Below are positions 8,299 through 16,552 of a DNA stretch of 64,000 bases, piece after piece. The stretch comes from CBDDKS01 sp965230335. GTDB lineage: Bacteria > Pseudomonadota > Gammaproteobacteria > Enterobacterales > Kangiellaceae. Under the pieces are notes generated by a model that saw only the letters and a list, made by a program, of their open reading frames with translations, was not told the DNA's origin and did no database searches. The position numbers and the translations under genes were made by a program. The stretch is from assembly GCA_965230335.1 (NCBI GenBank), contig CBDDKS010000001.1:36207-100206 (forward strand). Direction: 5' to 3'. Each line of letters starts with the position of its first letter. Position 1 is the stretch's first letter.

Positions 8299-8529
8299 TT
8301 ATACTATTGTCATAAGCCGAATCGTAGAACCATTAGTGGTATAAGGTATTGCTTCATATCCTTTGCCTACAAATGGGTAACTCTTCGCTTCACCTGGTTG
8401 CAAATCCACTCCATTCACTTGTATTACCTGGTTACCAACATTTTTAACCGAAGCAAATAAGAACCCTTGTGCAATGACTCCATCTGTTGTTACATCCTCT
8501 TCGTTAGCATTGACAAACAAGCCGTTCAT
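8299..8529 (-). CDS. Small beta-sandwich protein, 76 aa
   Basis: No membrane segment. The sequence is mainly beta with a pattern of a conserved asparagine turn (VKNVGNQVIQVNGVDLQPGEAK) that is typical of small phage/virion beta-sandwich or decoration proteins in Bacteroidota. No family name can be given. Lies 10 bp upstream of the 142-aa gene and 17 bp downstream of the 213-aa gene, in the middle of the late operon. Confidence 0.6.
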   Translation of the reverse strand: MNGLFVNANEEDVTTDGVIAQGFLFASVKNVGNQVIQVNGVDLQPGEAKSYPFVGKGYEAIPYTTNGSTIRLMTIV

Positions 8530-8546
8530 TACAACTTTAAATTTTC

Positions 8547-9188
8547 TTATTTAGAAGCTGACGCTTTTCCACTTACCATTTTATAGGCCACAAAAGTACC
8601 CACGGCTATCGCCAAATACATGGCGTTTTTTCCTGCACCAAACATTCCGGCTTGCTGTTTCAATTTTTCAGATTTTAAATCTTCCTGTTCCACCCGTTTT
8701 TTTAATCCTTCAGTCCTCAATTCTTCCTGCATTGTTATCAATTCGTTTTGCTTGGCATCATTGATTTTTTTATGCACTTTGAGGTCTTTGCTGTTTATTG
8801 GGTTTGCTACGCTTCCTTTTGGTGCCGTTTTGTCCATGCTAACAGGTCTTGAGTTAAATCGAACGCCTCCTGTGGTTTTATCCCCTACTTCGTGTTCATC
8901 AATTGCCTGCTTTTTAGTCCTCCTTGTTTTCTTGACATTTTGGCCTCCACTCTGAAGATACTTATCGACTAAATCAGGTCGCTTAGGCTCCTTGCCAAGT
9001 CGCATTCTCTTTAAATCCTTTTTTACAAGACGCTCAACCACTTTAGGATTATTGGCTCTTCGCTTTGCACGATTTTTAATTATGCGGCCTAAAATTTTAT
9101 CATATTGGTCATCGTTATACATGTCGTATTCTTCGTTGACATAAGCAACACTCACTAAATTGTTTGGATCTGTTATGAATGAATTCAT
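8547..9188 (-). CDS. C-tail-anchored basic/coiled-coil structural protein, 213 aa
   Basis: The N-terminus contains EEYDMYNDDQYDKILGRIIK and then KNRAKRRANN, matching the acidic-Tyr-Asp plus basic motif of its neighbours. The middle is Lys-rich and probably unstructured; residues ~140-185 form a predicted coiled coil (ELITMQEELRTEGLKKRVEQ). A hydrophobic segment (NAMYLAIAVGTFVAYKMV) lies at the C-terminus. No enzymatic motif. Likely a scaffold- or linker-type virion protein. Confidence 0.65.
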   Translation of the reverse strand: MNSFITDPNNLVSVAYVNEEYDMYNDDQYDKILGRIIKNRAKRRANNPKVVERLVKKDLKRMRLGKEPKRPDLVDKYLQSGGQNVKKTRRTKKQAIDEHEVGDKTTGGVRFNSRPVSMDKTAPKGSVANPINSKDLKVHKKINDAKQNELITMQEELRTEGLKKRVEQEDLKSEKLKQQAGMFGAGKNAMYLAIAVGTFVAYKMVSGKASASK

Positions 9189-9206
9189 TGCTATGGATTT
9201 AATTAT

Positions 9207-9623
9207 TTATGAAGTCGGTGATGGATTTACGATATCCATACTATTTTTCCCGGATTTCATTTTTGTATATAAAAAGCCCCCTACAGCCAGTACTCCCAGC
9301 AACAACATCAATTTGTTATTCCCTATTCCTACCTGCATTACTTGTGGCTTAGGGGCAGCCGGCTGTGCAGGAGCTTGTTGGATGATTGTTGGAGTAGGCG
9401 TAACATTTGCAGGTACAGTTGGCATATTCGCAGAACGTTTTAGAATAGATGTCTCTGCTCGCATCAACTCTGTTTCAGCTCTACGTTGGTCAGTTCGAGA
9501 CTCTTTTCTTGACATTCGAGCTTTGTGGCGCTCTTTTTTTCGTTGTTTACACCGTCTGGACAAACAAAATTCATCATATTCATCGTTCATACCGTTAAAA
9601 CCGAATTGACTATTTGTTATCAT
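9207..9623 (-). CDS. C-tail-anchored structural protein candidate, 138 aa
   Basis: N-terminal NDEYDEFCLSRRCKQRKKERHK motif, an Arg/Glu-rich helix, a Pro/Ala-rich linker (residues ~70-95), and a C-terminal span (NKLMLLLGVLAVGGFLYTKM). Same topology and N-terminal pattern as the 142-aa and 213-aa proteins downstream. The Pro/Ala linker would hold the N-terminus at a distance from the membrane. Overlaps the upstream gene by 4 nt. Confidence 0.65.
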   Translation of the reverse strand: MITNSQFGFNGMNDEYDEFCLSRRCKQRKKERHKARMSRKESRTDQRRAETELMRAETSILKRSANMPTVPANVTPTPTIIQQAPAQPAAPKPQVMQVGIGNNKLMLLLGVLAVGGFLYTKMKSGKNSMDIVNPSPTS

Positions 9624-10249
9624 TGACTTTCAGGTTTTACATTCAAACTTTGAATTTTACTCTTCTTTTTCATATTCCAGAAAATCAAACCACCAACAGT
9701 TATTAAAGACACTATACCAACTCCAATAATTATTCGTTTATCTTCCATGATACTTTTTGGTTTTTGAATTACCTTCTTATTCTCATTTTGCATTTTGAGC
9801 ATACTGAGAAACGATTCCTTGCGCGCTTGCTCTTTAAGCGTCTTCTTATTTGCGATATTTCCGGCAAAACTAAATATGGACCCAATTGCGCCAGCAATAG
9901 CAGAGACCGGATCTGCGCCCACCGTAACATTAGTAGCCTTTGCCGCACTTGCTACATCTTCTTTTTTGAATTTATCGTGATTGTCCGGTATTTTTTGGTT
10001 AGCCAATATTTCTGCTAATGATATATTAAACGCTTGATTACGTTCTAGAATGGCTTGGATAATAATATCTGTTAATTCTGATCGCTTAGGTTTTTTAGGG
10101 AGTTCAAAACCAAATTGAAGAAGTAATTTTTTGATTTCATCAGGACGATCAATGAGTGTCATCCCGATTAACCGGAAAATTGCTTTTTCCTGTCGATTTA
10201 ACTCAACAGCTCTATTTTTCTTGACTTTGGTCTCCTTTACACTTAACAT
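9620..10249 (-). CDS. C-tail-anchored membrane protein, 209 aa
   Basis: The N-terminal ~75 residues are basic and helical (RLIGMTLIDRPDEIKKLLLQFGFELP), then a glycine/alanine-rich stretch near 115-130 (DPVSAIAGAIGSIFSFAGNI) that may form a second membrane-active helix, and a C-terminal span (RIIIGVGIVSLITVGGLIFW). The second hydrophobic helix differs from the neighbours and might serve in pore formation or entry; this is inference. Overlaps the upstream gene by 7 nt. Confidence 0.62.
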   Translation of the reverse strand: MLSVKETKVKKNRAVELNRQEKAIFRLIGMTLIDRPDEIKKLLLQFGFELPKKPKRSELTDIIIQAILERNQAFNISLAEILANQKIPDNHDKFKKEDVASAAKATNVTVGADPVSAIAGAIGSIFSFAGNIANKKTLKEQARKESFLSMLKMQNENKKVIQKPKSIMEDKRIIIGVGIVSLITVGGLIFWNMKKKSKIQSLNVKPESQ

Positions 10250-10890
10250 TTTGCTCTTCGGTTAGCAATCGAATTCGCAATCAAAACACCTGCCATGACA
10301 GCTACTCCTAAGACGACTAAGCCTTGAGGTGTTTTATAAGGCGCTGCAAACACTTCAAGTTGCTTCATGGTATTCTTATCTTCGGGCTCATTGATTCGTT
10401 TTCTCAATTCGTTCCACAGAATTTGCACCTCTTCAGCCAGCAATTTATCTTCTGGATTTTGATTTGACTCATACAAAGTATCTTGATAATGTTTGTTCAA
10501 AGATTCTACATCCATCTCAGAGATGGTATCAAGAAGTTTACTTAAGCTTCCGCTTTCATTATAGTTGCTGTGGCCACATGCAGTACAATAATCGTCATGG
10601 GAATTGTATGAATAATTCTTACATGCAGTGCAAAAGCCTTCGTCTTTTGAACCACTCCATTTCATGATCATTCTTCTGTCTGGATGAATCGAAACTAATT
10701 CTTTTACAGCTACATGACCCTTTTTACGAACCAGGTCTTTCACATCATGAACTAATTGATGAATGTTTCGTGATGGTTCGAAACCGTGCTTTTGCAAAAC
10801 GCTCTTGGCTTCTCGTGGATTTCCATAAACAATATAGGCAATTCGGTTTTGCATGAATTTCCCTCTTTTTTTAGTTCGCTTTCTTTCCAT
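10243..10890 (-). CDS. Zinc-ribbon protein with C-terminal membrane span, 215 aa
   Basis: Residues 1-80 are basic and mixed alpha/beta; a zinc-ribbon with C87-x2-C90 and C102-x2-C105 follows, then an acidic helical region and a C-terminal span (GLVVLGVAVMAGVLIANSI). It is the first gene after the capsid candidate and its terminator. A start at ATG 10854 (MQNRIAYIV) is also reasonable and would remove a strongly basic leader of 12 residues. The first part resembles no family I know. Confidence 0.6.
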   Translation of the reverse strand: MERKRTKKRGKFMQNRIAYIVYGNPREAKSVLQKHGFEPSRNIHQLVHDVKDLVRKKGHVAVKELVSIHPDRRMIMKWSGSKDEGFCTACKNYSYNSHDDYCTACGHSNYNESGSLSKLLDTISEMDVESLNKHYQDTLYESNQNPEDKLLAEEVQILWNELRKRINEPEDKNTMKQLEVFAAPYKTPQGLVVLGVAVMAGVLIANSIANRRAKC

Positions 10891-10916
10891 TCAACAGTCT
10901 TATTATTTGATTCGAA

Positions 10917-10957
10917 CAAAAACAGCCAAAGCAGGCTATTCGCAATACTTTGGCTGT
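10917..10957 (-). terminator. Rho-independent terminator after the capsid candidate
   Basis: A perfect 10-bp inverted repeat, ACAGCCAAAG at 10922-10931 and CTTTGGCTGT at 10948-10957, is followed on the minus strand by a T run. It lies directly downstream of the 285-aa gene and 32 bp before the next gene, so it would limit transcription of the distal operon and leave the 285-aa gene the most strongly expressed, as expected for a major capsid protein. Confidence 0.8.
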
Positions 10958-10990
10958 CATCTTTCCATCCTCGAAGCTTTAACTAAAGTA

Positions 10991-11848
10991 TTATCTCCGG
11001 TTAAATCTTCGCATGCCAGGTCGTCGCCCTGAGCTTCTACGGGCAGGAGATTTTCGCACTCTTTTTACTACTCGTTTTCGCTTGCCTTTTGGCCTTAATC
11101 CGAACGGTTTGCGTGTTTGTTTGCGCAATAAATCGATTCCTGGAACACCTGTTGTTCGTGGTGTACTGGACATTTCTGCAACATTATTTCCATCGAGGAT
11201 ATTGCTCATATTAGCTCTTGCACGTATTGTGAAGGTAAATACCATCGTTACGCCATCTTTTACTATCACCTCAATGGAATTTTCACCACCAACCTGGTAA
11301 GAGAAGGAGGAATCATCGATCAAAGTTGAAGTAAAGTTCGCCGGGCTGGTAGCATTTCGCGGTTGGTATACGCGTTCCGTGTTACTACCTTGTGCTGTTT
11401 GCGTTTTCAGATTCAATACGTTGTCAAATTGCAACTGATCACTGACAGACAGCTTTAAGCCCTGGATCATGATTGGATTTGAGGCCGTACTCGAACGAAC
11501 AAAGCTATGGCTCGACTCCTGTACAATTACTTCCACACCGGCTGGTTGCGCAGCTGATTCGTGCCCACCAAACAAAATAGCTTTCGCATCTGCACCGGAT
11601 GTGTTTGTGACAACAAATGTCAGTGTACGATCATTTGGATTAATTTTCCCAATAGAAGTGGAGCGATAATCATCAAAATCATCATCGTCTACCTCATCGA
11701 GGTATTCGACCTCTTCAAACTCATTGTCCATCATCGCATCTTCGTTGCCGTCCAAACCCGAATCGAAATCGTCTTCATCGAAGTCAAAGTCGTCAAATTC
11801 TTCTTCCGCATCTAATTCATACGCAAGTATATCATCACTATAATTCAT
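10991..11848 (-). CDS. Major capsid protein candidate (beta-rich, acidic N-tail, basic C-tail)
   Basis: 285 aa. Residues 1-62 are extremely acidic (many D/E with Phe and Tyr); residues ~72-212 are a beta-rich domain (VVTNTSG...AILFGG, NPIMIQGLKLSV, TMVFTFTIRA) of jelly-roll-like size; residues ~245-285 are Arg/Lys-rich (GKRKRVVKRVRKSPARR). A basic tail could bind packaged nucleic acid or the membrane. The beta domain resembles the two separated halves of the 617-aa propeller protein. It is second in the operon and followed by its own terminator. No known capsid family was recognised, so the role is inferred from size, composition, expression layout and context. Confidence 0.55.
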   Translation of the reverse strand: MNYSDDILAYELDAEEEFDDFDFDEDDFDSGLDGNEDAMMDNEFEEVEYLDEVDDDDFDDYRSTSIGKINPNDRTLTFVVTNTSGADAKAILFGGHESAAQPAGVEVIVQESSHSFVRSSTASNPIMIQGLKLSVSDQLQFDNVLNLKTQTAQGSNTERVYQPRNATSPANFTSTLIDDSSFSYQVGGENSIEVIVKDGVTMVFTFTIRARANMSNILDGNNVAEMSSTPRTTGVPGIDLLRKQTRKPFGLRPKGKRKRVVKRVRKSPARRSSGRRPGMRRFNRR

Positions 11849-11923
11849 GACTTTTAATCTTTTAGTTTAAAATCAATTTTAGGCGGTTTTCCACCGTTCA
11901 ATTGGGCGAAAGCCTACTTTGGC

Positions 11924-12094
11924 TCACCCTTCTTTTGACTTATTATCCCCTGTTTTTTTCGCCAACTTTCTCTTTTCTTTTACCTTGTCCATTTGAGGAC
12001 GAACGACAAAAGCCCCCAATGCAACTCCACCGATTAAAGTGAGTAAGCAAACAGGTAAGAGCACTTTTTTGTCTATGTCTTTGAAATTGACCAT
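11924..12094 (-). CDS. 56-aa single-pass membrane protein, first gene of the structural operon
   Basis: A short gene found by hand translation: ATG at 12094, TGA at 11924. A basic start (NFKDIDKK), one span (VLLPVCLLTLIGGVALGAFVV) and a strongly basic tail (KVKEKRKLAKK). It lies 75 bp upstream of the capsid candidate and shares the same small-membrane-protein character as the rest of the module. No family recognised. Confidence 0.7.
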   Translation of the reverse strand: MVNFKDIDKKVLLPVCLLTLIGGVALGAFVVRPQMDKVKEKRKLAKKTGDNKSKEG

Positions 12095-12200
12095 TACTGC
12101 TTCGTTTTACTCTTTAAATAATAGTTTAACAGCCTTTAACGATGGTCTTTAAACCAATAAGCCTTTGGTCAAATTTGGATTGAAAAGTCAATGATTCAAA

Positions 12201-12220
12201 GGTGGTACTTTGGTAGGATG
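12201..12220. promoter_or_regulatory. Shared 20-bp motif upstream of the structural operon
   Basis: GGTGGTACTTTGGTAGGATG. The same sequence with two substitutions occurs at 54004-54023, upstream of the replication/packaging operon. Here it ends 107 bp before the first gene of the structural operon (12094). The rest of the surrounding 12095-12309 stretch holds no gene. Probably an activator or repressor site, or a late/early promoter element; no canonical TAnnTTTG promoter is visible on the minus strand here. Confidence 0.55.
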
Positions 12221-12309
12221 TACTAAAAAAAGGATTCAGTATTATTTGGAATGAAACTATAAAGACTGCGATGCGTCATCTATTCTTACAAACTTCCCCC
12301 AAATTCCAA

Positions 12310-13511
12310 TAGGTTTGAATCACAATGGTGTACACCTCATCGATTCAACTCCCAAAATATCGAGATTCTTTTGCGAATGTTTATAACTGGTCATTCCAAT
12401 TATCCAAATTCTATATGTATTATCCTCCCCATAATACATTAAGTCCAATTTTAGGAACTTATTATATAGATTGATAGCTCGATCGTATTCACCTTTATCT
12501 GCCCAAGCGGTCCCAAGGCTGTTGTAATCTCTGGCCACGTTGGGAAGTCTACATTACCATGTTCGGTATACGGTAGTGTCAATGGCCAGCGTATTGTTGA
12601 ATAAAGCAATGGCCTTGTCATATTTGCCAGTAAAATCTAATGCTTCGGCAATAAGACCATAATACTTGCTTATTATAATTGGATCCTTTTTACGTTCTTC
12701 ATAAAAATTAAGATTGTATCATAGCAAGTAATAGCATCAGCATAATCAAAAAAAGATTTTGAACTAATTACTCTGGTTTCCAGTTCTTCAATTGCTGCAT
12801 CTTCCAATTTAGCAGCAAGTCTAAAATCATTTACAACTCCTTTGATCTAAACACTTTTCGAGCTTCTTGTATTGATTTACCCTCACTTAACAATTTAAGG
12901 TAGTGTAATACGCGTTTGGTAGCATTGTCTTTATTAATGGAAGCAATTCGAAATGCTTCCTTGTATATAGTCAATGAGTCCATTTGTTGCTGTAATTGAG
13001 CAATTTCCGCTGATAATTTTGAGATCTTATTATGATCCTTTTGCTTAGCCGTCAATAAGGCTTGAAATTCTTTTTCTTTCTGGGCAAGGGCGACATCAGA
13101 AGATGTTTTAATGATATGGTAGTACTTTTGGACTACCAAATCTCTTTCCCCTTTTTTGCAAACGATGATCTCAAAATCCTTGGTATTTTTGGTCCCTATA
13201 CGGCAATTGCTAACTTCCCTATCATTGACTAGTTCAATATTTTGTCCATTTACATCTGTATCACCAACAGATAACTCAACTAAATATCCAACTCTTGCGT
13301 TTGGGAATTTCAATTCAAATGACCCATCGTTATTTGTATATACGGAATTGGAATGTTCCTCTTTAATACTTCCATTTATTTCGACACCGACTGCTGGTTT
13401 TTTTCCGCTATTCAAGTATAGTACTTTACCTCGAAAGATGTTGTTGGGTTGTGCCCGGTTAACATAGCAACTGAATAAAATAATCACAAAAAAAATGTAT
13501 TTTAATTTCAT
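12310..13511 (-). pseudogene. Decayed TPR paralogue (copy A)
   Basis: The first 226 codons (12831-13511) match the other three TPR paralogues: signal peptide, carboxypeptidase-regulatory-like domain and coiled coil. A one-base difference after VFRSKE shifts the frame relative to VLSIKEAVNDLRL of copy B and gives a stop. Downstream, the remaining sequence still carries matching fragments of the helical linker and of only about two TPR units (12320-12700) with further frameshifts, against 10-12 units in the intact copies. It is directly after the intact copy A of the membrane partner. Confidence 0.85.
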
Positions 13512-13512
13512 C

Positions 13513-14154
13513 TTAATCTAATGTTTCTAACCTAATTTCTAAGTTTGACGATTTAACATAATAACGTACCTTCTTGGTTTTATATCCCTCTTTTAGTACT
13601 GTCAAATTATATGCTCGATTGGCATCACTTATTCGCATTTGACCGGGAAGCAAGACTGAGTAAATTCCATTTTTGTCCGAGGTAATAATTGTATCATTGT
13701 TAATTCTAATTTCAGCACCTTGAATATAACTTTGTCCATCCCTGGTAACAATAGAACCTTTTATTAATCCCAGGCTATTATCCGGTTTTACTCTTAAATA
13801 AATGGGTTCACCATCAAATATGAAGATGTTTTTATGGTCAGCAATTTCCCAACCTTTGGCTTCCAAACCAACTAAGATAGTGTCTCCGATATGAGTAGAA
13901 AGAATATCATCAAAATTGGTTCTTCCATGTTCTCCAATTGTTTCTCTTAATGGACGATGGCCTACCTGGGCATTTAGTACACCCTCATGTTCCAGTACAA
14001 CATTTCCTTCCGTGTCAGTAACAAATATGGTTAATTGAGATACGTCACTTACTTTTTCGGGGGGATAAAACACCAACCAAAGCGCAACAATCGAAGCGAT
14101 ACTCCCTGCAACTCCCAGAACAGTTTTGGCTCTATTTGAGATCTTTAATGACAT
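13513..14154 (-). CDS. Membrane-anchored Ig-like/carboxypeptidase-regulatory-like protein (copy A)
   Basis: 213 aa. One span at residues ~9-29 (VLGVAGSIASIVALWLVFYP) and two beta-rich segments: residues ~40-110 (a TIFVTD...G-beginning segment) and ~125-213, where GSIVTRDGQSYIQGAEIRIN...TSDKNGIYSVLLPG is the carboxypeptidase-D regulatory-like pattern. The bulk would lie outside the cytoplasmic membrane. It ends 1 nt before the start of the TPR gene, so the pair is translationally coupled in all copies. Near-identical paralogues are at 16553-17196 (frameshifted) and 20335-20976, with a remnant at 25283-25327. Confidence 0.8.
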   Translation of the reverse strand: MSLKISNRAKTVLGVAGSIASIVALWLVFYPPEKVSDVSQLTIFVTDTEGNVVLEHEGVLNAQVGHRPLRETIGEHGRTNFDDILSTHIGDTILVGLEAKGWEIADHKNIFIFDGEPIYLRVKPDNSLGLIKGSIVTRDGQSYIQGAEIRINNDTIITSDKNGIYSVLLPGQMRISDANRAYNLTVLKEGYKTKKVRYYVKSSNLEIRLETLD

Positions 14155-14209
14155 ATTAATCTAATTTAAAAAATTATGCTCAGGTATTATAATATGAGCT
14201 TATTAATTC

Positions 14210-14229
14210 ACTCCTTATTTGGTACTTTT
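14210..14229. repeat. Junction repeat, single copy between units B and A
   Basis: ACTCCTTATTTGGTACTTTT. Related sequences flank the gene(s) between other units at 17251/17540 and 21031/22309. At this junction there is only one copy and no inserted gene. It covers the last codons and stop of the upstream TPR gene (Ser-Thr-Lys-stop on the minus strand), and the adjacent conserved block 14155-14209 leads into the next membrane-protein gene. Confidence 0.65.
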
Positions 14230-16551
14230 CTCTATGTCCAGCGCTTTTTTGCCAAAGTCAATTGCCTTGTCATATTCTCCTTTGGCTTTCCAAGCTGATC
14301 CAATGATGTAGTAATCTCTAGCCACGTCGGGATGTTTGTTGCCAAAAACGAGCAAGTCGATGTCCAGGGCCTTGTTGTACAAGTCAATGGCCTTGTCATA
14401 TTCTCCTTTGGCTTTCCAAGCTAATCCAAGGTTGTTGTAATCAACCGCTACATCGGGATGTTTATTACCAAAAACGAGCAAGTCGATGTCCAGGGCCTTG
14501 TTGTAAAAGTCAATGGCCTTGTCATATTCTCCTTTACTATACCAAGCTAATCCAAGGTTGTTGTAATCAATCGCTACTTCGGGATGTTTATTACCAAAAA
14601 CGAGCAAGTCGATGTCTAGTGCCTTGTTGTAAAAGTCAATGGCCTTGTCATATTCTCCTTTGGCTTTCCAAGCTGATCCAAGGTTGTTGTAAACTGTGGC
14701 TACCTTGGGATGTTTGTTACCAAAAACGATCGAGTCGATAGCCAGCGCTTCATTGCACAAGTCAATAGCCTTGTCATATTCTCCTTTACTATCCCAAGCT
14801 GATCCAAGGTTCTTGTAATCAACCGCTACATCGGGATGTTTATTACCAAAAACGAGCAAATCGATGTCCAGGGCCTTATTGCACAAGTCAATGGCCTTTT
14901 CATATTCTCCTTTACTATACCAAGCTGATCCAAGGTTCCTGTAATCAACCGCTACTACGGGATGTTTATTACCAAAAACGATCGAGTCGATAGCCAGCGA
15001 TTTATTGCACAAGTCAATAACCTTGTCATATTCTCCTTTACTATCCCAAGCTGATCCAAGGTTGTTGTAAACTGTGGCTACCTTGGGATGTTTGTTACCA
15101 AAAACGAGCAAGCAGATGTCCAGAGCCTTATTGTAAAAGTCAATGGCCTTGTCATATTCTCCTTTACTATCCCAAGCAGATCCAAGGTTGTTGTAATCAA
15201 TCGCTACATCGGGATATTTGTTACCAAAAACGAGCAAGTCAATGGCTAGCGCCTTATTGTACAAGTCAATGGCCTTGTCATATTCACCTTTACTATCCCA
15301 AGCTACTCCAAGGTTGTTGTAATATTTGGCCACGCTGGGATGTTTGTTACCAAGTACGGTAGTGTCGATGTCCAGTGCTTTGTTGTACAAGTCAATGGCC
15401 TTGTCATATTCTCCTTTACTATCCCAAGCAGATCCAAGGTTGTTGTAACGAATGGCAACGTTAGGATGTTTGTTACCAAGTACGGTAGTGTCGATGTCCA
15501 GGGCCTTGTTGTAAAAGTCAATGGCCTTGTCATATTCTCTTTTACTATACCAAGCTATTCCAAGGTTGTTGTAATCAATCGCTACTTCGGGATGTTTATT
15601 ACCAAAAACGAGCAAGTCGATGTCCAGTCCCTTATTGTAAAAGTCAATGGCCTTGTCATATTTGCCAGTAAAATCTAATGCTTCGGCAATAAGACCATAA
15701 TACTTACGTATTATAATTGGATCCTTTTTACGTTCTTCATAAAAATTAATGATTGTATCATAACAAGTAATGGCATCAGCATAATCAAAAATAGATTTTG
15801 AACTAATTGCTCTGGTTTCCAATTCTTCAATTGCCGCATCTTCCAATTTAGCAGCAAGTCTTAAATCATTTACAGCTTCTTTGATGCTTAACACTTTTCG
15901 AGCTTCTTGTATTGATTTACCCTCATTTAACAATTTAATGTAGCGCAATACTCGCGTGGAAGCATTGTCTTTATTGATGGAAGCAATTTGAAATGCTTCC
16001 TTGTATATAGTCAATGAGTCCATTTGTTGCTGTAATTGAGCAATTTCCGCTGATAGTTTTGAGATCTTATTGTGATCCTTTTGCTTAGCCGCCAATAAGG
16101 CTTGAAATTCTTTTTCTTTCTGGGCAAGGGCGACATCAGAAGATGTTTTAATAATATGGTAGTACTTTTGAGCTACCAAATCTCTTTCCCCCTTTTTACA
16201 AACGATGATCTCAAAATCCTTGATATTTTTGGCCGCTATACGGCAATTGCCAACTTCTCTATCATTGACTAGTTCAATATTTTGCCCTTTTTTATCTGTG
16301 TCACCAACAGATAAGTCAACTAAATATCCAACTCTTGCGTTTGGGAATATCAATTCAAATGATCCATCGTCTATTGTATATACGGAATTGGAATGTTCCT
16401 CTTTAATACTTCCATTTATTTCGACACCGACTGCTGGTTTTTTTCCGCTATTCAAGTATAGTACTTTACCTCGAAAGATGTTGTTGGGTTGTGCCCGGTT
16501 AACATAGCAACTGAATAAAATAATCACAAAAAAAATGTATTTTAATTTCAT
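14215..16551 (-). CDS. Secreted kinesin-light-chain-type TPR protein (copy B)
   Basis: 778 aa. A signal peptide (MKLKYIFFVIILFSCYVNRAQ) is followed by a carboxypeptidase-regulatory-like domain (~25-110), a coiled coil (~140-190), a helical linker, and 11 near-identical 42-residue TPR units of the form (F/L)GNKHPxVAxxYNNLGxAWxxKGEYDKAI. It lacks the divergent C-terminal ~150 residues present in copies C and D and ends abruptly in EKSTK at the junction repeat, so the C-terminus was probably lost by recombination. TPR arrays bind peptides or proteins; a sensing role is inferred. Confidence 0.85.
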   Translation of the reverse strand: MKLKYIFFVIILFSCYVNRAQPNNIFRGKVLYLNSGKKPAVGVEINGSIKEEHSNSVYTIDDGSFELIFPNARVGYLVDLSVGDTDKKGQNIELVNDREVGNCRIAAKNIKDFEIIVCKKGERDLVAQKYYHIIKTSSDVALAQKEKEFQALLAAKQKDHNKISKLSAEIAQLQQQMDSLTIYKEAFQIASINKDNASTRVLRYIKLLNEGKSIQEARKVLSIKEAVNDLRLAAKLEDAAIEELETRAISSKSIFDYADAITCYDTIINFYEERKKDPIIIRKYYGLIAEALDFTGKYDKAIDFYNKGLDIDLLVFGNKHPEVAIDYNNLGIAWYSKREYDKAIDFYNKALDIDTTVLGNKHPNVAIRYNNLGSAWDSKGEYDKAIDLYNKALDIDTTVLGNKHPSVAKYYNNLGVAWDSKGEYDKAIDLYNKALAIDLLVFGNKYPDVAIDYNNLGSAWDSKGEYDKAIDFYNKALDICLLVFGNKHPKVATVYNNLGSAWDSKGEYDKVIDLCNKSLAIDSIVFGNKHPVVAVDYRNLGSAWYSKGEYEKAIDLCNKALDIDLLVFGNKHPDVAVDYKNLGSAWDSKGEYDKAIDLCNEALAIDSIVFGNKHPKVATVYNNLGSAWKAKGEYDKAIDFYNKALDIDLLVFGNKHPEVAIDYNNLGLAWYSKGEYDKAIDFYNKALDIDLLVFGNKHPDVAVDYNNLGLAWKAKGEYDKAIDLYNKALDIDLLVFGNKHPDVARDYYIIGSAWKAKGEYDKAIDFGKKALDIEKSTK

Positions 16552-16552
16552 C

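Noticed and set aside
9160..9609. 149-codon plus-strand frame opposite the 138-aa gene
   Set aside because: Shadow of the Pro/Ala- and Arg-rich coding region on the minus strand.
1902..12094. Conjugation (T4SS) or contractile injection/tail module
   Set aside because: No VirB4, VirD4, relaxase, sheath, tube, baseplate or tape-measure proteins recognised.
14240..15630. CRISPR-like regular DNA repeats
   Set aside because: The regular spacing is 126 bp, in frame with a long TPR coding sequence; no ~30-bp repeats with unique spacers and no cas genes.
15340..15678. Plus-strand open frames antisense to the TPR genes (also 18618-18962, 18996-19340, 22681-23280)
   Set aside because: They are mirror frames of repetitive TPR codons and repeat with the same period; no starts, domains or neighbours of their own.
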